Source: an uncultured Bacilli bacterium (GTDB lineage: Bacteria > Bacillota_I > Bacilli_A > RF39 > UBA660). From it: a DNA stretch of 64,000 nucleotides. Of the stretch, positions 16,513 through 25,790 are shown piece after piece. A program made the translations under genes and the position numbers. Position 1 is the first letter of the stretch. Each line of letters opens with the position of its first letter. The notes beneath the pieces are model-generated. The model saw only the letters and a list, made by a program, of their open reading frames with translations, was not told the origin of the DNA and searched no databases. The stretch spans positions 108,754 through 172,753 of the forward strand of contig CAKPTA010000003.1 in the NCBI GenBank assembly GCA_934190785.1. Reading direction: 5' to 3'.

Positions 16513-16923
16513 GTGGGAATATTAAAAAAATGGCTTTCAAATGATGAAGATGTATTTTCAAATAATATTTCTGGTGATGAATATTATGATTTAAAGCCTG
16601 AGGAAGCTTTAGCAGAAAATGATGGAAGTACAAAGATGATATTGCTAGAGCCAAGAGCGTATTCTGAATCACAACAAATTGCTGATCATTTAAAAATGAG
16701 AAATACAGTTGTTGTAAATTTAAAAAGGGTAACATCAGATCAAGCAAAAAGAATTATAGACTTTTTAGCTGGAACTATTTATGCGATTGGTGGAGATTTA
16801 CAAAAAATTGGTGGGGGTATTTTCTTGTGTACTCCAAACAACATTAATGTACAGGGTAAAATAACCGAAGAAACTGATGGAAAAGATATCCACGATAATG
16901 ATGATATAAATATTGAATGGTAA
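16513..16923 (+). CDS. sepF: Cell division protein SepF
   Basis: SepF anchors and bundles FtsZ at the division site. The N-terminus MGILKKWLSND can form the amphipathic membrane-binding helix. The core is MILLEPRAYSESQQIADHL, NTVVVNLKRV, QAKRIIDFLAGTIYAIGG and KIGGGIFLCTPNNI. I start at GTG 16513 because AAGGAGG lies six to nine bases upstream; the ATG at 16486 precedes that site. A sepF-divIVA-ileS order is typical of Firmicutes. Confidence 0.93.
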   Translation: MGILKKWLSNDEDVFSNNISGDEYYDLKPEEALAENDGSTKMILLEPRAYSESQQIADHLKMRNTVVVNLKRVTSDQAKRIIDFLAGTIYAIGGDLQKIGGGIFLCTPNNINVQGKITEETDGKDIHDNDDINIEW

Positions 16924-16925
16924 TA

Positions 16926-16953
16926 TTGACAAATAAAATTAGTGTGCTACAAT
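16926..16953 (+). promoter_or_regulatory. Sigma-A promoter of divIVA
   Basis: TTGACA and TACAAT are 16 bases apart, ending 22 bases before the start. Confidence 0.7.
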
Positions 16954-16975
16954 AAGTAGCGCCAGAGGTGATACA

Positions 16976-17434
16976 ATGGAAAAATTTAATCGAACACTTC
17001 GTGGCTATGATCCTGATGAAGTTAATAGTTTCTTAGATAAAGTAATTGGTCAAGTAGAAGGCATGGTTTCTCAAATCAAAGAAAAAGATGCTAGGATTGC
17101 TGAACTTGAAAAAATGAGTGAAGAAAATCATAAATTAAAAGAAAAAATAGCGCAGTATGAACGTATGGAAGCTACGCTTAATAAAACAATTATGATGGCT
17201 CAAAAAACATCAGAGCAAGTTAGAGTATCTACGCAAAGAGAAAGTGAAGCAATTTTAGAAGATGCCAAAAGAAATGCTAATCGTATTGTAAATGAGGCCT
17301 TACTTAGAGCGGAAAAAGCAGAAGAAGAAGCAAATATGCTAAGACGTAATATTAATATATTTAAACGTCGTGTTAGAGATATTGTAGAAGCTCAATTAGA
17401 AGTTGTAAGTGAAATGGATCATGTAGAGTTATAA
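16976..17434 (+). CDS. divIVA: DivIVA/GpsB-family cell pole and division protein
   Basis: The N-terminal lipid-binding part shows FNRTLRGYDPDEVNSFLDKV, the DivIVA signature. Long coiled coils follow (residues about 30-75 and 85-150, with many Glu, Lys and Leu). DivIVA senses curved membrane at septa and poles and in sporulating cells helps place the chromosome. The neighbours sepF and ileS are as in other Firmicutes. The 152 residues match Bacillus DivIVA rather than the shorter GpsB. Confidence 0.92.
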   Translation: MEKFNRTLRGYDPDEVNSFLDKVIGQVEGMVSQIKEKDARIAELEKMSEENHKLKEKIAQYERMEATLNKTIMMAQKTSEQVRVSTQRESEAILEDAKRNANRIVNEALLRAEKAEEEANMLRRNINIFKRRVRDIVEAQLEVVSEMDHVEL

Positions 17435-17440
17435 AAACAT

Positions 17441-17645
17441 GTGATAGAGACGGTATAGTTAAATTTTTAAAGAGAGTCTATGGCAGGTGAGAATAGATAA
17501 AATTATACTATATAGATCACTCTTGATGTGTATTTCTGAATAATTAGGAAATTCCGGTAACGCGTTATAGTTTTGAGAGTATATTTATTATAAAATAAGG
17601 TGGTACCGCGGAATAAATTCGTCCTTAATGTAGGACGTTTTTTTA
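17441..17645 (+). promoter_or_regulatory. T-box riboswitch upstream of ileS
   Basis: Stem I can be closed by GTGAT and ATCAC with TATAGT/ACTATA above it. AGAGA follows the 5' strand. An ATC at about 17516 is near the expected specifier loop (Ile) but I cannot place it with certainty. AAGGTGGTACCGCGG at 17597-17611 is the T-box sequence. CGTCCT and AGGACG (17620-17637) with seven T form the terminator. Confidence 0.92.
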
Positions 17646-17697
17646 TACATTTTTATATAAATGAATATATTTAAGTAAATTTATTAGGAGGTTTATT

Positions 17698-20600
17698 ATG
17701 AAATTTGAAGAATTAGATAAAAGACATGTACATGAAGTTGAAGAGAATATTTTAAAAAAATGGAAAGAAGAAGACATTTTAAATGAAACAATTAAGCTAA
17801 GAGATAATAGTAACAGTTGGGTTTTTTACGATGGACCTATTTATGCAAATGCTAAGCCAGGAATTCATCATGTTTTTGCTAAAACAATAAAAGATTCTTT
17901 CTGTAAATATAAAACGATGAAAGGGTATAAAGTTTTAAGAAAAATAGGACTAGATACACATGGACTTCCAATTGAAGTAAATGTTGAAAAAAAGCTTGGA
18001 TTTAAATCAAAAGCTGATATTGAAGCATTGGGTGTAGAGAAATTCTGCGAAGCTTGTAAAGTAGAGACTGACAGCAATATTGATGAAGTAAAAAAAATTA
18101 CTGATATGATGGGACAATTTATTGATTGTGATCATCCATATGTTACATGTGATAAAGAATATATTGAATCTGAATGGTGGATTGTAAATGAATTAAATAA
18201 AAAAGGTTTAATATATCATGGAAGTAAAGTATTACCATATTGCCCTAGATGTGGAACTGAATTAGCTTCACATGAAGTTTCACAAGGTTATAAAGAAGTT
18301 TCTGTAAATACTGTAATTGTTCCTTTTAAAAAATGTGATGAAGATTGTTATTTCTTGGTATGGACAACAACTCCATGGACTCTTATGGCCAATGTTGCGC
18401 TTTGTGTTAATCCTGATTCTGAATATATTAAAGTAGAATCAGGATGTTATAAGTTTATTTTAGCTTCATCTTTAGCAAATTCTGTTTTAGGTGAAGACTA
18501 TAAAGTACTAGAAACATATAAAGGATCAGATTTAGTTGGAATTAAATATGATCAATTACTACCATTTGTTAAAGTAGAAGGAAAGGCCTTTGAGGTAGTT
18601 GCCGATAATTATGTTACTATGGAAGACGGAACTGGTATTGTTCATATTGCGCCTGCTTATGGTGTTGATGATAATCGTGTATGTGTTCAAAATGGTATTT
18701 CATTTGTAAATCCAGTTGGAAAAGATGGATGCTACTTAGAAGGGCCATGGAAAGGAACATTAGTAACATCACCTGATCTTGAAATTGAAATAATTAAATA
18801 TTTGAAAGAAAATGATAAATTATTTAAAAAAATTAAAATGACACATGATTATCCACATTGTTGGAGATGTAAACAACCGCTTATTTATTATGCTAAACCA
18901 GCATGGTATGTTAAAAATACAGCTTATAAAAAAGAGATAATTGAAGCAAATGAACAAGTTAATTGGTATCCTGAATATGTTGGAACAAAAAGATTTAATA
19001 ATTGGCTTGAAAATATGATTGATTGGGGAATTTCTCGTAATAGATATTGGGGATGCCCACTTCCTATTTGGACTTGCAGCTGTGGATGTTTTGAAACAAT
19101 TGGTTCCCTTAGTGAATTAAAAGAACGTGCAATTGAAGACATTGATATTGATTCCCTAGAGTTGCATAGACCATATGTTGATGATATTCATATTAAATGT
19201 CAAAAGTGTGGTCATACAATGTCAAGAGTTGCTGATGTTTTAGATGTTTGGTTTGACTCAGGAGCAATGCCATATGCACAATTTCACTATCCATTTGAAA
19301 ATAAAGAATTATTTGAAAGTCAATTTCCAGCTGATTTTATAGCAGAAGGTATTGATCAAACAAGAGGATGGTTCTATGTACTTCTTGTTTTATCAACTTT
19401 AATTAATGGTAAATCTAGTTTCAAAAATGTTGTTGTAAATGATATGATGTTAGATGCTTATGGTAAAAAAATGAGTAAATCAACTGGAAATATCATTAAT
19501 CCAGAAGAAATAATGACAAAATATGGTGCAGATACAATAAGATGGTATATGATGTATGTTTCACCAGTATGGACACCACTTAAATTTAATGAAGCTGGTG
19601 TAAAAGAAGTACATTCTAAATTCTTTAATCCATTAAAGAATACATATTCATTCTTCCAAATGTATGCTAATACAGATAATATAAATATTAAAGAATGTAA
19701 TGTAGCTATAAAAGATAGAGAAGAAATTGATAAATGGTTAATTAGTAAGTATAATAAATTAGTAAAAGAATGTACAGAAGCATATGATGCCTTTGACTTA
19801 AATATTGTTGTAAATAAAATAACATCATTTGTTTCAGATGATCTATCAAACTGGTATATAAGAAGAAATAGAAAACGTTTCTGGGGAAGTACCTTAGATA
19901 ATTCTAAAAAGAGTGTATACATCACTACATATGAAGTACTAGAAGGATTATGTAGATTATGTGCACCAGTTATTCCATATATAACAGAAGAAATTTATAC
20001 TAAGTTAACAGGAAATAAATCAGTACATTTAGAGAATTTTCCTACATATGATGAATCATTAATTGATGAACATATTGAAAAACGTATGGATTTAGTAAGA
20101 AGCTTAATTAGTGTTGGTCGTTTTGTTCGTGAAGAAACAAAAATAAAAGTACGTCAACCATTAAGTGAGTGCTTACTTGATGGTAAAAATGAAAATCTTA
20201 TATCTGACTTAGTGCCACTTATTGCAGAAGAATTGAATGTAAAAAATGTTAAATTTGTAGATGATATTTCACTTTATATGAATATGACTGTAAAACCAAA
20301 CTTTAAAGTTTGTGGTGCAATATTTGGAAAAGAAATGAGAGATTATCAATTATTACTAGAAACTTTATCAACAGAAGAAGTGTCTAAATTAAATAATGGT
20401 GATACAATAACTAAAGAGTTTAAAGATAGAGAAATAGAAATAACAAAAGATATGGTCGAAATTCGTATTTCTAATAAGGAAGGTTTCGATGTTGGTATGG
20501 AAGGTAATGAATTTGTTATTTTAAATACTGAGCTTACAGATAATCTTATATCAGAAGGAATTGCACGTGAACTTATTTCTAAAATTCAAAATTTACGTAA

Positions 20601-20796
20601 ATCATTAGATTTTAATATAACAGATAGAATTAATGTTTATTATAATTGTGATGATGAAGTTAAGAGAGCTATTAATAATTTTAGTGAAATAATTTCAAAA
20701 GAAGTTTTAGCACTTTCATTAAAAGAAGCAAATATAGAAGCAGAAGCTCTTGATATAAATGGTCATGAAGTTTTAATAAATATTGAAGTCGCTTAA
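17698..20796 (+). CDS. ileS: Isoleucyl-tRNA synthetase (type 2, eukaryotic-like)
   Basis: This class I enzyme charges tRNA(Ile) and edits Val-tRNA. The ATP site reads KPGIHHVFAKT, the GIHH variant of HIGH seen in part of the type-2 clade, and the second site is KKMSKSTGN. The editing domain includes VWTTTPWTL and GTGIVHIAPAYG. Zinc-like cysteine pairs occur in CPRCG, CWRC, CSCGC and CQKCG. At 1032 residues it is longer than the 920-residue type-1 Bacillus enzyme. Type-2 enzymes are often mupirocin-resistant; that is family knowledge. AGGAGG precedes the start. Confidence 0.97.
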   Translation: MKFEELDKRHVHEVEENILKKWKEEDILNETIKLRDNSNSWVFYDGPIYANAKPGIHHVFAKTIKDSFCKYKTMKGYKVLRKIGLDTHGLPIEVNVEKKLGFKSKADIEALGVEKFCEACKVETDSNIDEVKKITDMMGQFIDCDHPYVTCDKEYIESEWWIVNELNKKGLIYHGSKVLPYCPRCGTELASHEVSQGYKEVSVNTVIVPFKKCDEDCYFLVWTTTPWTLMANVALCVNPDSEYIKVESGCYKFILASSLANSVLGEDYKVLETYKGSDLVGIKYDQLLPFVKVEGKAFEVVADNYVTMEDGTGIVHIAPAYGVDDNRVCVQNGISFVNPVGKDGCYLEGPWKGTLVTSPDLEIEIIKYLKENDKLFKKIKMTHDYPHCWRCKQPLIYYAKPAWYVKNTAYKKEIIEANEQVNWYPEYVGTKRFNNWLENMIDWGISRNRYWGCPLPIWTCSCGCFETIGSLSELKERAIEDIDIDSLELHRPYVDDIHIKCQKCGHTMSRVADVLDVWFDSGAMPYAQFHYPFENKELFESQFPADFIAEGIDQTRGWFYVLLVLSTLINGKSSFKNVVVNDMMLDAYGKKMSKSTGNIINPEEIMTKYGADTIRWYMMYVSPVWTPLKFNEAGVKEVHSKFFNPLKNTYSFFQMYANTDNINIKECNVAIKDREEIDKWLISKYNKLVKECTEAYDAFDLNIVVNKITSFVSDDLSNWYIRRNRKRFWGSTLDNSKKSVYITTYEVLEGLCRLCAPVIPYITEEIYTKLTGNKSVHLENFPTYDESLIDEHIEKRMDLVRSLISVGRFVREETKIKVRQPLSECLLDGKNENLISDLVPLIAEELNVKNVKFVDDISLYMNMTVKPNFKVCGAIFGKEMRDYQLLLETLSTEEVSKLNNGDTITKEFKDREIEITKDMVEIRISNKEGFDVGMEGNEFVILNTELTDNLISEGIARELISKIQNLRKSLDFNITDRINVYYNCDDEVKRAINNFSEIISKEVLALSLKEANIEAEALDINGHEVLINIEVA

Positions 20797-20801
20797 GAAA
20801 G

Positions 20802-20836
20802 AAAAGAATACATAGTTTGAACTTTGTATTCTTTTT
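20802..20836 (+). terminator. Terminator after ileS
   Basis: AAAAGAATACA and TGTATTCTTTT pair over an eleven-base loop; T residues follow. Confidence 0.8.
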
Positions 20837-20883
20837 TGAATATTATAAAAAAATTCATCCATAATATATTTAGGAGGAATATT

Positions 20884-21315
20884 ATGGAAGAAAACATTAA
20901 TGCTCTTGATGAATTAAACAAAGGTGCTTGTATGGGAATGGACGCAATAAAATTTATTATTGATAAGGTTGACAGTAAGAAATTTAAAGATGGTCTTTTA
21001 AATCAGTATAAAAAATATGAGGATATTTCTCTTAAAATAAATAATTTATATAGTAGATATAACGATACTGATACTCCTCATGAAACCAATGCTTTAGAAA
21101 AAGTAATGACATGGTATGGAATAGAGATGAAAACAATAACTGATCATAGTGATTCTAAAATAGCAGAACTTTTACTTAAAGGAACTAATATGGGAATTAT
21201 AGAAGGTAGGAGACTATTAAATCACAAAGAAGTTGATAAAACAGTCCATGAATTAATTGATGAATATGTAACTATGCAAGAAGATAGTGCGAATGATTTA
21301 AAAAATTATTTATAA
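20884..21315 (+). CDS. Predicted four-helix-bundle protein, ferritin-like/DUF2383-like
   Basis: The 143-residue product is all helical by pattern, with amphipathic segments around NALDELNKGACMGMDAIKFI, LLNQYKKYEDISLKINNLY, MTWYGIEMKTI and AELLLKGTNMGIIEG, ending DEYVTMQEDSANDL. This resembles small four-helix proteins of the DUF2383/ferritin-like group, but I do not see a full set of metal-binding Glu/His residues. The start at 20884 follows AGGAGG. It is a single gene between two terminators; its function is unknown. Confidence 0.6.
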   Translation: MEENINALDELNKGACMGMDAIKFIIDKVDSKKFKDGLLNQYKKYEDISLKINNLYSRYNDTDTPHETNALEKVMTWYGIEMKTITDHSDSKIAELLLKGTNMGIIEGRRLLNHKEVDKTVHELIDEYVTMQEDSANDLKNYL

Positions 21316-21337
21316 AGAATGGTAAAGCCATTCTTTT
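21314..21337 (+). terminator. Terminator after the four-helix gene
   Basis: AAAGAATGG and CCATTCTTT pair over a five-base loop; T residues follow. Confidence 0.8.
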
Positions 21338-21362
21338 TGAATATAATTAAATAGGTGATAAG

Positions 21363-21947
21363 GTGAAAAAAATAGTTGGTATTTTACTTAGAAAAGATGA
21401 AAATTATCATATGAATTCATCTCTTGCTGATGTTTTGATTAACTTTGGTGTTATTCCTCTTGGAATAATAGGAGAAAATATAAATGATTTAATTAATATA
21501 TCTAAAATTTGTTCAGGATTTGTTTTGCAGGGTGGAAGTGATTATAATGATGTTGAAATCTCTTTTGTTAAATACATTTATGAACATAACATTCCCACCC
21601 TTGGAATATGTCTTGGCATGCAGATGATGGGAGTTATGAAAAACGGAGAACTTATAACGCTAGGAAGTAAACATTATAGTAGTGATGAGTATGTTCATAA
21701 TGTTTTAATTAATAAAAATTCTATGTTGTATAAAATTATAGGAAAAGATGAAATAACTGTTAATAGTAGACATCATGATATTTTAACCAAAACAGATTTA
21801 CATATAACAGGCATATCTAGTGATAATGTAATTGAAAGCATAGAAGATGCTAGTAAGAAATTTTTTATAGGTGTACAGTGGCATCCAGAATCAATTATGG
21901 ATTCTAACAGTAATTCGCTATTTTCAGCTTTTATTAATTCTCTTTAA
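21363..21947 (+). CDS. Class I glutamine amidotransferase-like hydrolase (gamma-glutamyl-GABA hydrolase family)
   Basis: The nucleophile is in GICLGMQMM and the His-Glu pair in GVQWHPESIMD, the triad of class I amidotransferases. The segment SGFVLQGGSDYND corresponds to the substrate-binding GGxD loop of the PuuD/peptidase C26 family. At 194 residues it is shorter than typical PuuD (about 250). The start is GTG at 21363, after AGGTGATAAG. No ammonia-accepting synthetase is adjacent, so it likely acts alone; the substrate is unknown. Confidence 0.75.
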   Translation: MKKIVGILLRKDENYHMNSSLADVLINFGVIPLGIIGENINDLINISKICSGFVLQGGSDYNDVEISFVKYIYEHNIPTLGICLGMQMMGVMKNGELITLGSKHYSSDEYVHNVLINKNSMLYKIIGKDEITVNSRHHDILTKTDLHITGISSDNVIESIEDASKKFFIGVQWHPESIMDSNSNSLFSAFINSL

Positions 21948-22000
21948 TAAATTATTCCCTTACCTCTCAAGATGCATACATTATATTGAGGGGATTTTTT

Positions 22001-22570
22001 ATGAATGATTATCCATTTATTATAGCTGTTATAGGAGAAAATTATAGATATTTAGTGATAAATTTACTATATCTTATATTAGAACATAATTATAATGTAG
22101 ATATATCTGAATACGAATACTTTAATATAAATAAGAAAAAATGTGATTTAATTATTCTAAGTGTTACTAATATTAATGATGATTTATTTAAAAAGATAAA
22201 ACCCGATTTAATAATTATAACTGATATTAATAATAAATATAAACATATATTAAAAAACATACTTTTAAATGTAGTTGATGCTGTTTTGGTTATAAATGGT
22301 GATTTCCTAACACTAAATAATTTCTATAATAACAATTTAATATATAGTGTTAGTTTAAAAAATTCTTCAGCTGATATGTATCCATATGATTTAAAAAAGC
22401 GAAATGGTCTTATTTATTTTGATGTATACAATAATGCTATAAATTATACATTATGTGTACCAGATAAAAAATTAATTCCATATGTATTATTGGTAGTTAA
22501 AACAAGCATGCTATTTGATATTTTTGAATTTGACTCTATAAGTAACTTTTTACTTAATAATTTTCCTTGA
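22001..22570 (+). CDS. Unknown protein with a faint resemblance to a Mur ligase lacking its P-loop
   Basis: I do not recognise this protein firmly. It begins MNDYPFIIAVIGENYRYL, where a Mur ligase would have a GTxGKT loop. It continues with KKCDLIILSVTN, KPDLIIITDINNKYKH (like the TNI-x-DH segment) and DAVLVINGD (like the N-DD segment). No catalytic residues are retained. GAGGGG precedes the ATG at 22001. It may be a degenerate or regulatory relative, or an unrelated Rossmann-like protein. Confidence 0.45.
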   Translation: MNDYPFIIAVIGENYRYLVINLLYLILEHNYNVDISEYEYFNINKKKCDLIILSVTNINDDLFKKIKPDLIIITDINNKYKHILKNILLNVVDAVLVINGDFLTLNNFYNNNLIYSVSLKNSSADMYPYDLKKRNGLIYFDVYNNAINYTLCVPDKKLIPYVLLVVKTSMLFDIFEFDSISNFLLNNFP

Positions 22571-22595
22571 GTTTACTTTAATATTTAGGTATAAT
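22567..22595 (+). promoter_or_regulatory. Sigma-A promoter of tgt
   Basis: TTGAGT and TATAAT are separated by 17 bases, 21 bases before the start. Confidence 0.7.
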
Positions 22596-22615
22596 TATTA
22601 GCGGGAAGTGATGAT

Positions 22616-23737
22616 ATGAAAATAAAATATGAATTAAAGAAAAATGATAAAAGAGCTAGATATGGTATTTTACATACTAATTATGGTAGTTATGAAACAC
22701 CTATGTTTATGCCTGTTGGAACACTTGCTAATGTAAAAACATTAACTGTGGAAGAATTAAAGGCAATGAATAGTGCAGTTATTTTATCTAATACATATCA
22801 TTTATGGTTACGTCCAGGAGAAGATGTTATAGATCATGCTGGTGGTCTTCATAAGTTTATGAATTATGATGGACCTATTCTTACTGATAGTGGTGGTTTT
22901 CAAGTTTTTTCTCTTGCTAAAAATAAAAGTAAAGACATTGTTGAAGAAGGTGTTCACTTTAAAAGCCATCTTGATGGAAAGGCTCTATTTTTAACACCTG
23001 AGTTATCAATTCAGATTCAAAATAAATTAGATAGTGATATAGCAATGAGTTTTGATGAATGTATTCCTTATCCCGCTACATATGATTATGCTAAAAAAAG
23101 TACTGAAAGAACAATTAGATGGGCCAAAAGAGGAAAAATTGTTCATAGTAATCCTAATCAGTCTCTGTTTGGAATTGTTCAAGGTGGAGAATATGAAGAT
23201 TTGAGAAAATTTAGTGCTACTGAAACTGTAAAACTTGACTTTGATGGATATTCTATTGGAGGAACAAGTGTTGGTGAAGATAAAGATACTATGTATAAAA
23301 TGATTGATTATGCTATAGCTTATTTACCAGAAGATAAACCAAGATATTTAATGGGCGTTGGTGAGCCAATTGACTTATTAGAAGGTGTAGAACGTGGTGT
23401 TGATATGTTTGATTGTGTTTTACCAACGCGTATCGCTAGACATGGAAATGCTTTTACAAGAACTGGTAAAATAAATATAAAAAACGCTAAGTATAAAGAA
23501 GATTTTACACCAATTGAAGATGGATGTGATTGTTACACATGTAAAAACTATACTAAAGCTTATGTTAGACATTTAGTTACATGTGGTGAATCACTAGGTG
23601 GAAGGCTTTTATCTATTCATAATATCCGCTTTTTAATTAAAGAAATGGAAGAAATAAGAATAGCTATTAAAAATGAAGAATTTCAAGAATATAAAGAAAA
23701 ATTTATAAGTAAATATAATAAAACTATAAAAGATTAA
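22616..23737 (+). CDS. tgt: tRNA-guanine transglycosylase
   Basis: Tgt exchanges guanine-34 for preQ1 in tRNAs with GUN anticodons. Motifs include TPMFMPVGT, LSNTYHLWLRPG, LTDSGGFQVFSL with the active-site Asp, FGIVQGG, SIGGTSVGE, MGVGEP and DCVLPTRIARHG with the catalytic Asp. The zinc site is CDCYTC with the following H. The 373 residues are normal. As in Bacillus, a TIGR04086 membrane protein and a DUF421 protein follow, but yajC is missing between them. Confidence 0.98.
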   Translation: MKIKYELKKNDKRARYGILHTNYGSYETPMFMPVGTLANVKTLTVEELKAMNSAVILSNTYHLWLRPGEDVIDHAGGLHKFMNYDGPILTDSGGFQVFSLAKNKSKDIVEEGVHFKSHLDGKALFLTPELSIQIQNKLDSDIAMSFDECIPYPATYDYAKKSTERTIRWAKRGKIVHSNPNQSLFGIVQGGEYEDLRKFSATETVKLDFDGYSIGGTSVGEDKDTMYKMIDYAIAYLPEDKPRYLMGVGEPIDLLEGVERGVDMFDCVLPTRIARHGNAFTRTGKINIKNAKYKEDFTPIEDGCDCYTCKNYTKAYVRHLVTCGESLGGRLLSIHNIRFLIKEMEEIRIAIKNEEFQEYKEKFISKYNKTIKD

Positions 23738-23757
23738 CCTTTTATAGTTTTATTTTT
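23721..23757. terminator. Bidirectional terminator between tgt and the TIGR04086 gene
   Basis: AAACTATAAAAG pairs perfectly with CTTTTATAGTTT; A and T runs flank both sides. Confidence 0.8.
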
Positions 23758-24118
23758 GATGATTTAAATTAATTCCAATAATACTTCCAAATGTACAAGA
23801 AAAAAGTATAATGATATCATATAATATAATTCTAAATTCAAAATTAACTTTTAAAATAAGAAAATTAATAATACTTAAGATAATTAGAATTATAATTCCA
23901 AGTTTAATTCCTTCAAGCCATCCTTTTGTTTTAGATTTCTTACCAATTATAAATCCACCAATAAAGATTGCTATAAATGTAATGATTATTTTAGTAATTG
24001 TAAGAACAGAACCAGTTATAATATTAAAATAATTTAAGAGTGTCATTATAAATGTTAATACAATTGTAACTCCAATAATATATAGAAAAGAAATACTAAT
24101 GTTTTTTATATAATTCAT
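23750..24118 (-). CDS. TIGR04086-family membrane protein (YrzE-like)
   Basis: The 122-residue protein has four hydrophobic helices. Its central GGFIIGKKSKTKGWLEGIK segment is the family's conserved hydrophilic loop. Homologues lie near tgt and yrbG in Bacillus, as here, though in opposite orientation. Its function is unknown; some family members are annotated as sporulation-associated. Confidence 0.75.
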   Translation of the reverse strand: MNYIKNISISFLYIIGVTIVLTFIMTLLNYFNIITGSVLTITKIIITFIAIFIGGFIIGKKSKTKGWLEGIKLGIIILIILSIINFLILKVNFEFRIILYDIIILFSCTFGSIIGINLNHQK

Positions 24119-24189
24119 TTTAACCCTCCTAATAAAGATTATTCATGCATAAAAAATGTAGAACGTATCATAATGAAATAGGTGATATT

Positions 24190-24819
24190 ATGTATTTGAA
24201 TATAATCATTAAAACTTTTGTTTTATATTTTTTCATTATTATTATGTATCGTATTATGGGTAAAAAAGAAGTAGGTGAGCTTGGAATTGGAGATTTGATT
24301 GTTACTGTTTTAATAGCGGAACTTGCCGCTCTTTCTATTGATTCATATGATGATTCTATTTTAATATCAATTATTCCTATAACCGTTCTTGTTTTATGTG
24401 AAATGATTATAAGTTATATAAGTTTAAAAAGTAATAAGTTTAGGAATTTTATTGATGGTAAACCAAGTGTGATTATAAAAAAGGGAAAAGTTAATTTTAC
24501 ACTTATGTCTAAAATTCGTTATACTTTAGATGATCTTATTACACAACTTCGTGAAAAAGGAGTTAAAAACATCGATGAAGTTGATTATGCTGTATTAGAA
24601 AATAGTGGTACCTTATCTGTTTTTCAAAAATCAAATGTATATCCTATGCCTTTTATTTTAGACGGTGTTATTGACTATAATGTATTAAAAGAAATAAATA
24701 AAGATAGAAAATGGATTTATAATATTTTATCGCGTGAAAACTTAGAACTTGAAGATGTCTTTTATGCATTTTATACAAAAGAGAAAACTTTTATTATAAA
24801 AAGAAGTGATTTATTATAA
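24190..24819 (+). CDS. DUF421 membrane protein, YetF/YrbG family
   Basis: Two or three N-terminal membrane helices include the family hallmark YRIMGKKEVGELGIGDLIVTVLIAE. A soluble DUF421 domain follows (GKPSVIIKKGKV, TLDDLITQLREKGVKNIDEV, DYAVLENSGTLSVF). Members such as YetF, YdfR and YdfS are made during sporulation in Bacillus and affect spore properties. The start at 24190 follows AGGTGAT; an upstream in-frame ATG lacks a site. At 209 residues it is of normal length. Confidence 0.85.
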   Translation: MYLNIIIKTFVLYFFIIIMYRIMGKKEVGELGIGDLIVTVLIAELAALSIDSYDDSILISIIPITVLVLCEMIISYISLKSNKFRNFIDGKPSVIIKKGKVNFTLMSKIRYTLDDLITQLREKGVKNIDEVDYAVLENSGTLSVFQKSNVYPMPFILDGVIDYNVLKEINKDRKWIYNILSRENLELEDVFYAFYTKEKTFIIKRSDLL

Positions 24820-24878
24820 TAAATAATCTATTCCATATTATTTATCCATGATATAATAAAAACAGAAAAGAGGTAAAT

Positions 24879-25790
24879 ATGGAAGATATTATTATTGGTT
24901 CACATGTGTCATTTAAGCGTGATGGCGAGCTTGTTTTAAGTGTTAGAGAAGCTTGTTCTTATGGCGCTAACACATTTATGTTTTATACAGGAGCACCACA
25001 AAATACGGTGCGTTCAGAAATAAATGATGAATTAACAAAAGAGGCTTATAGGCTTATGGCTGAAAATAAAATAGATTCTAAGAACGTTATTGTTCATGCC
25101 CCATATATTATTAATTTAGCATCAACAGGTGATAAATTTGATTTTGCAGTAAACTTTTTAAAACAGGAAATAAAGAGGGTTGAAAAACTAGGATTTAATA
25201 AAATTGTACTACATCCAGGTAGTCATGTTGGAATAGGAGCAAATGCTGGAATATCTAATATTATTGCTGGATTAAATCAAGTATTTGAAGATGATACTGA
25301 TGTCATAATTTTATTAGAAACTATGGCCGGGAAAGGGACGGAATGTGGTAGAAATTTCTATGAAATTAAATCTATTATTGATGGTGTTAAGAAGAAAAAG
25401 AATATTGGTGTTTGTCTAGATACATGTCATATCAATGACGCTGGATATGATTTATCAAATTTTGATGATGTATTAAATGAATTCGACAAAATAATTGGAT
25501 TATCTAATTTATACTGTATTCATGTAAATGATAGTAAAAATAGTATAGGTAGCCATAAAGATAGACATGAAAATATTGGATTTGGAACAATAGGTTTTGA
25601 TAATTTGTTACATGTTTTATATCATGAAAAATTATCTAATATCCCTAAAATTTTAGAAACACCATATATTCCTTTAACTGATAGCGATAAAAAAAGAGCA
25701 TATCCACCATATAAATTTGAAATTGAAATGATTAAAAATAAAACATTCAATCCAAATTTAATTTCATGCGTACGCTCATATTATAAATAA
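24879..25790 (+). CDS. nfo: Endonuclease IV
   Basis: Nfo cleaves DNA 5' to abasic sites in base excision repair. It is a TIM-barrel enzyme with three metal ions. Visible ligands are in NVIVHAPYIINLAS, KIVLHPGSHVG, ILLETMAGKGTE, CLDTCHINDAGYD, IHVNDSKNSIGSHKDRHENIG and ILETPYIP. The start GSHVSFK matches the usual one. At 303 residues it is normal. It lies next to a DUF2624 gene, as yqfS does in B. subtilis, and near sodA. Confidence 0.97.
   Translation: MEDIIIGSHVSFKRDGELVLSVREACSYGANTFMFYTGAPQNTVRSEINDELTKEAYRLMAENKIDSKNVIVHAPYIINLASTGDKFDFAVNFLKQEIKRVEKLGFNKIVLHPGSHVGIGANAGISNIIAGLNQVFEDDTDVIILLETMAGKGTECGRNFYEIKSIIDGVKKKKNIGVCLDTCHINDAGYDLSNFDDVLNEFDKIIGLSNLYCIHVNDSKNSIGSHKDRHENIGFGTIGFDNLLHVLYHEKLSNIPKILETPYIPLTDSDKKRAYPPYKFEIEMIKNKTFNPNLISCVRSYYK

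Noticed and set aside
19458..19925. 155-codon minus-strand frame in ileS
   Set aside because: It is antisense to a conserved part of ileS that includes the KMSKS loop, with no start signal.
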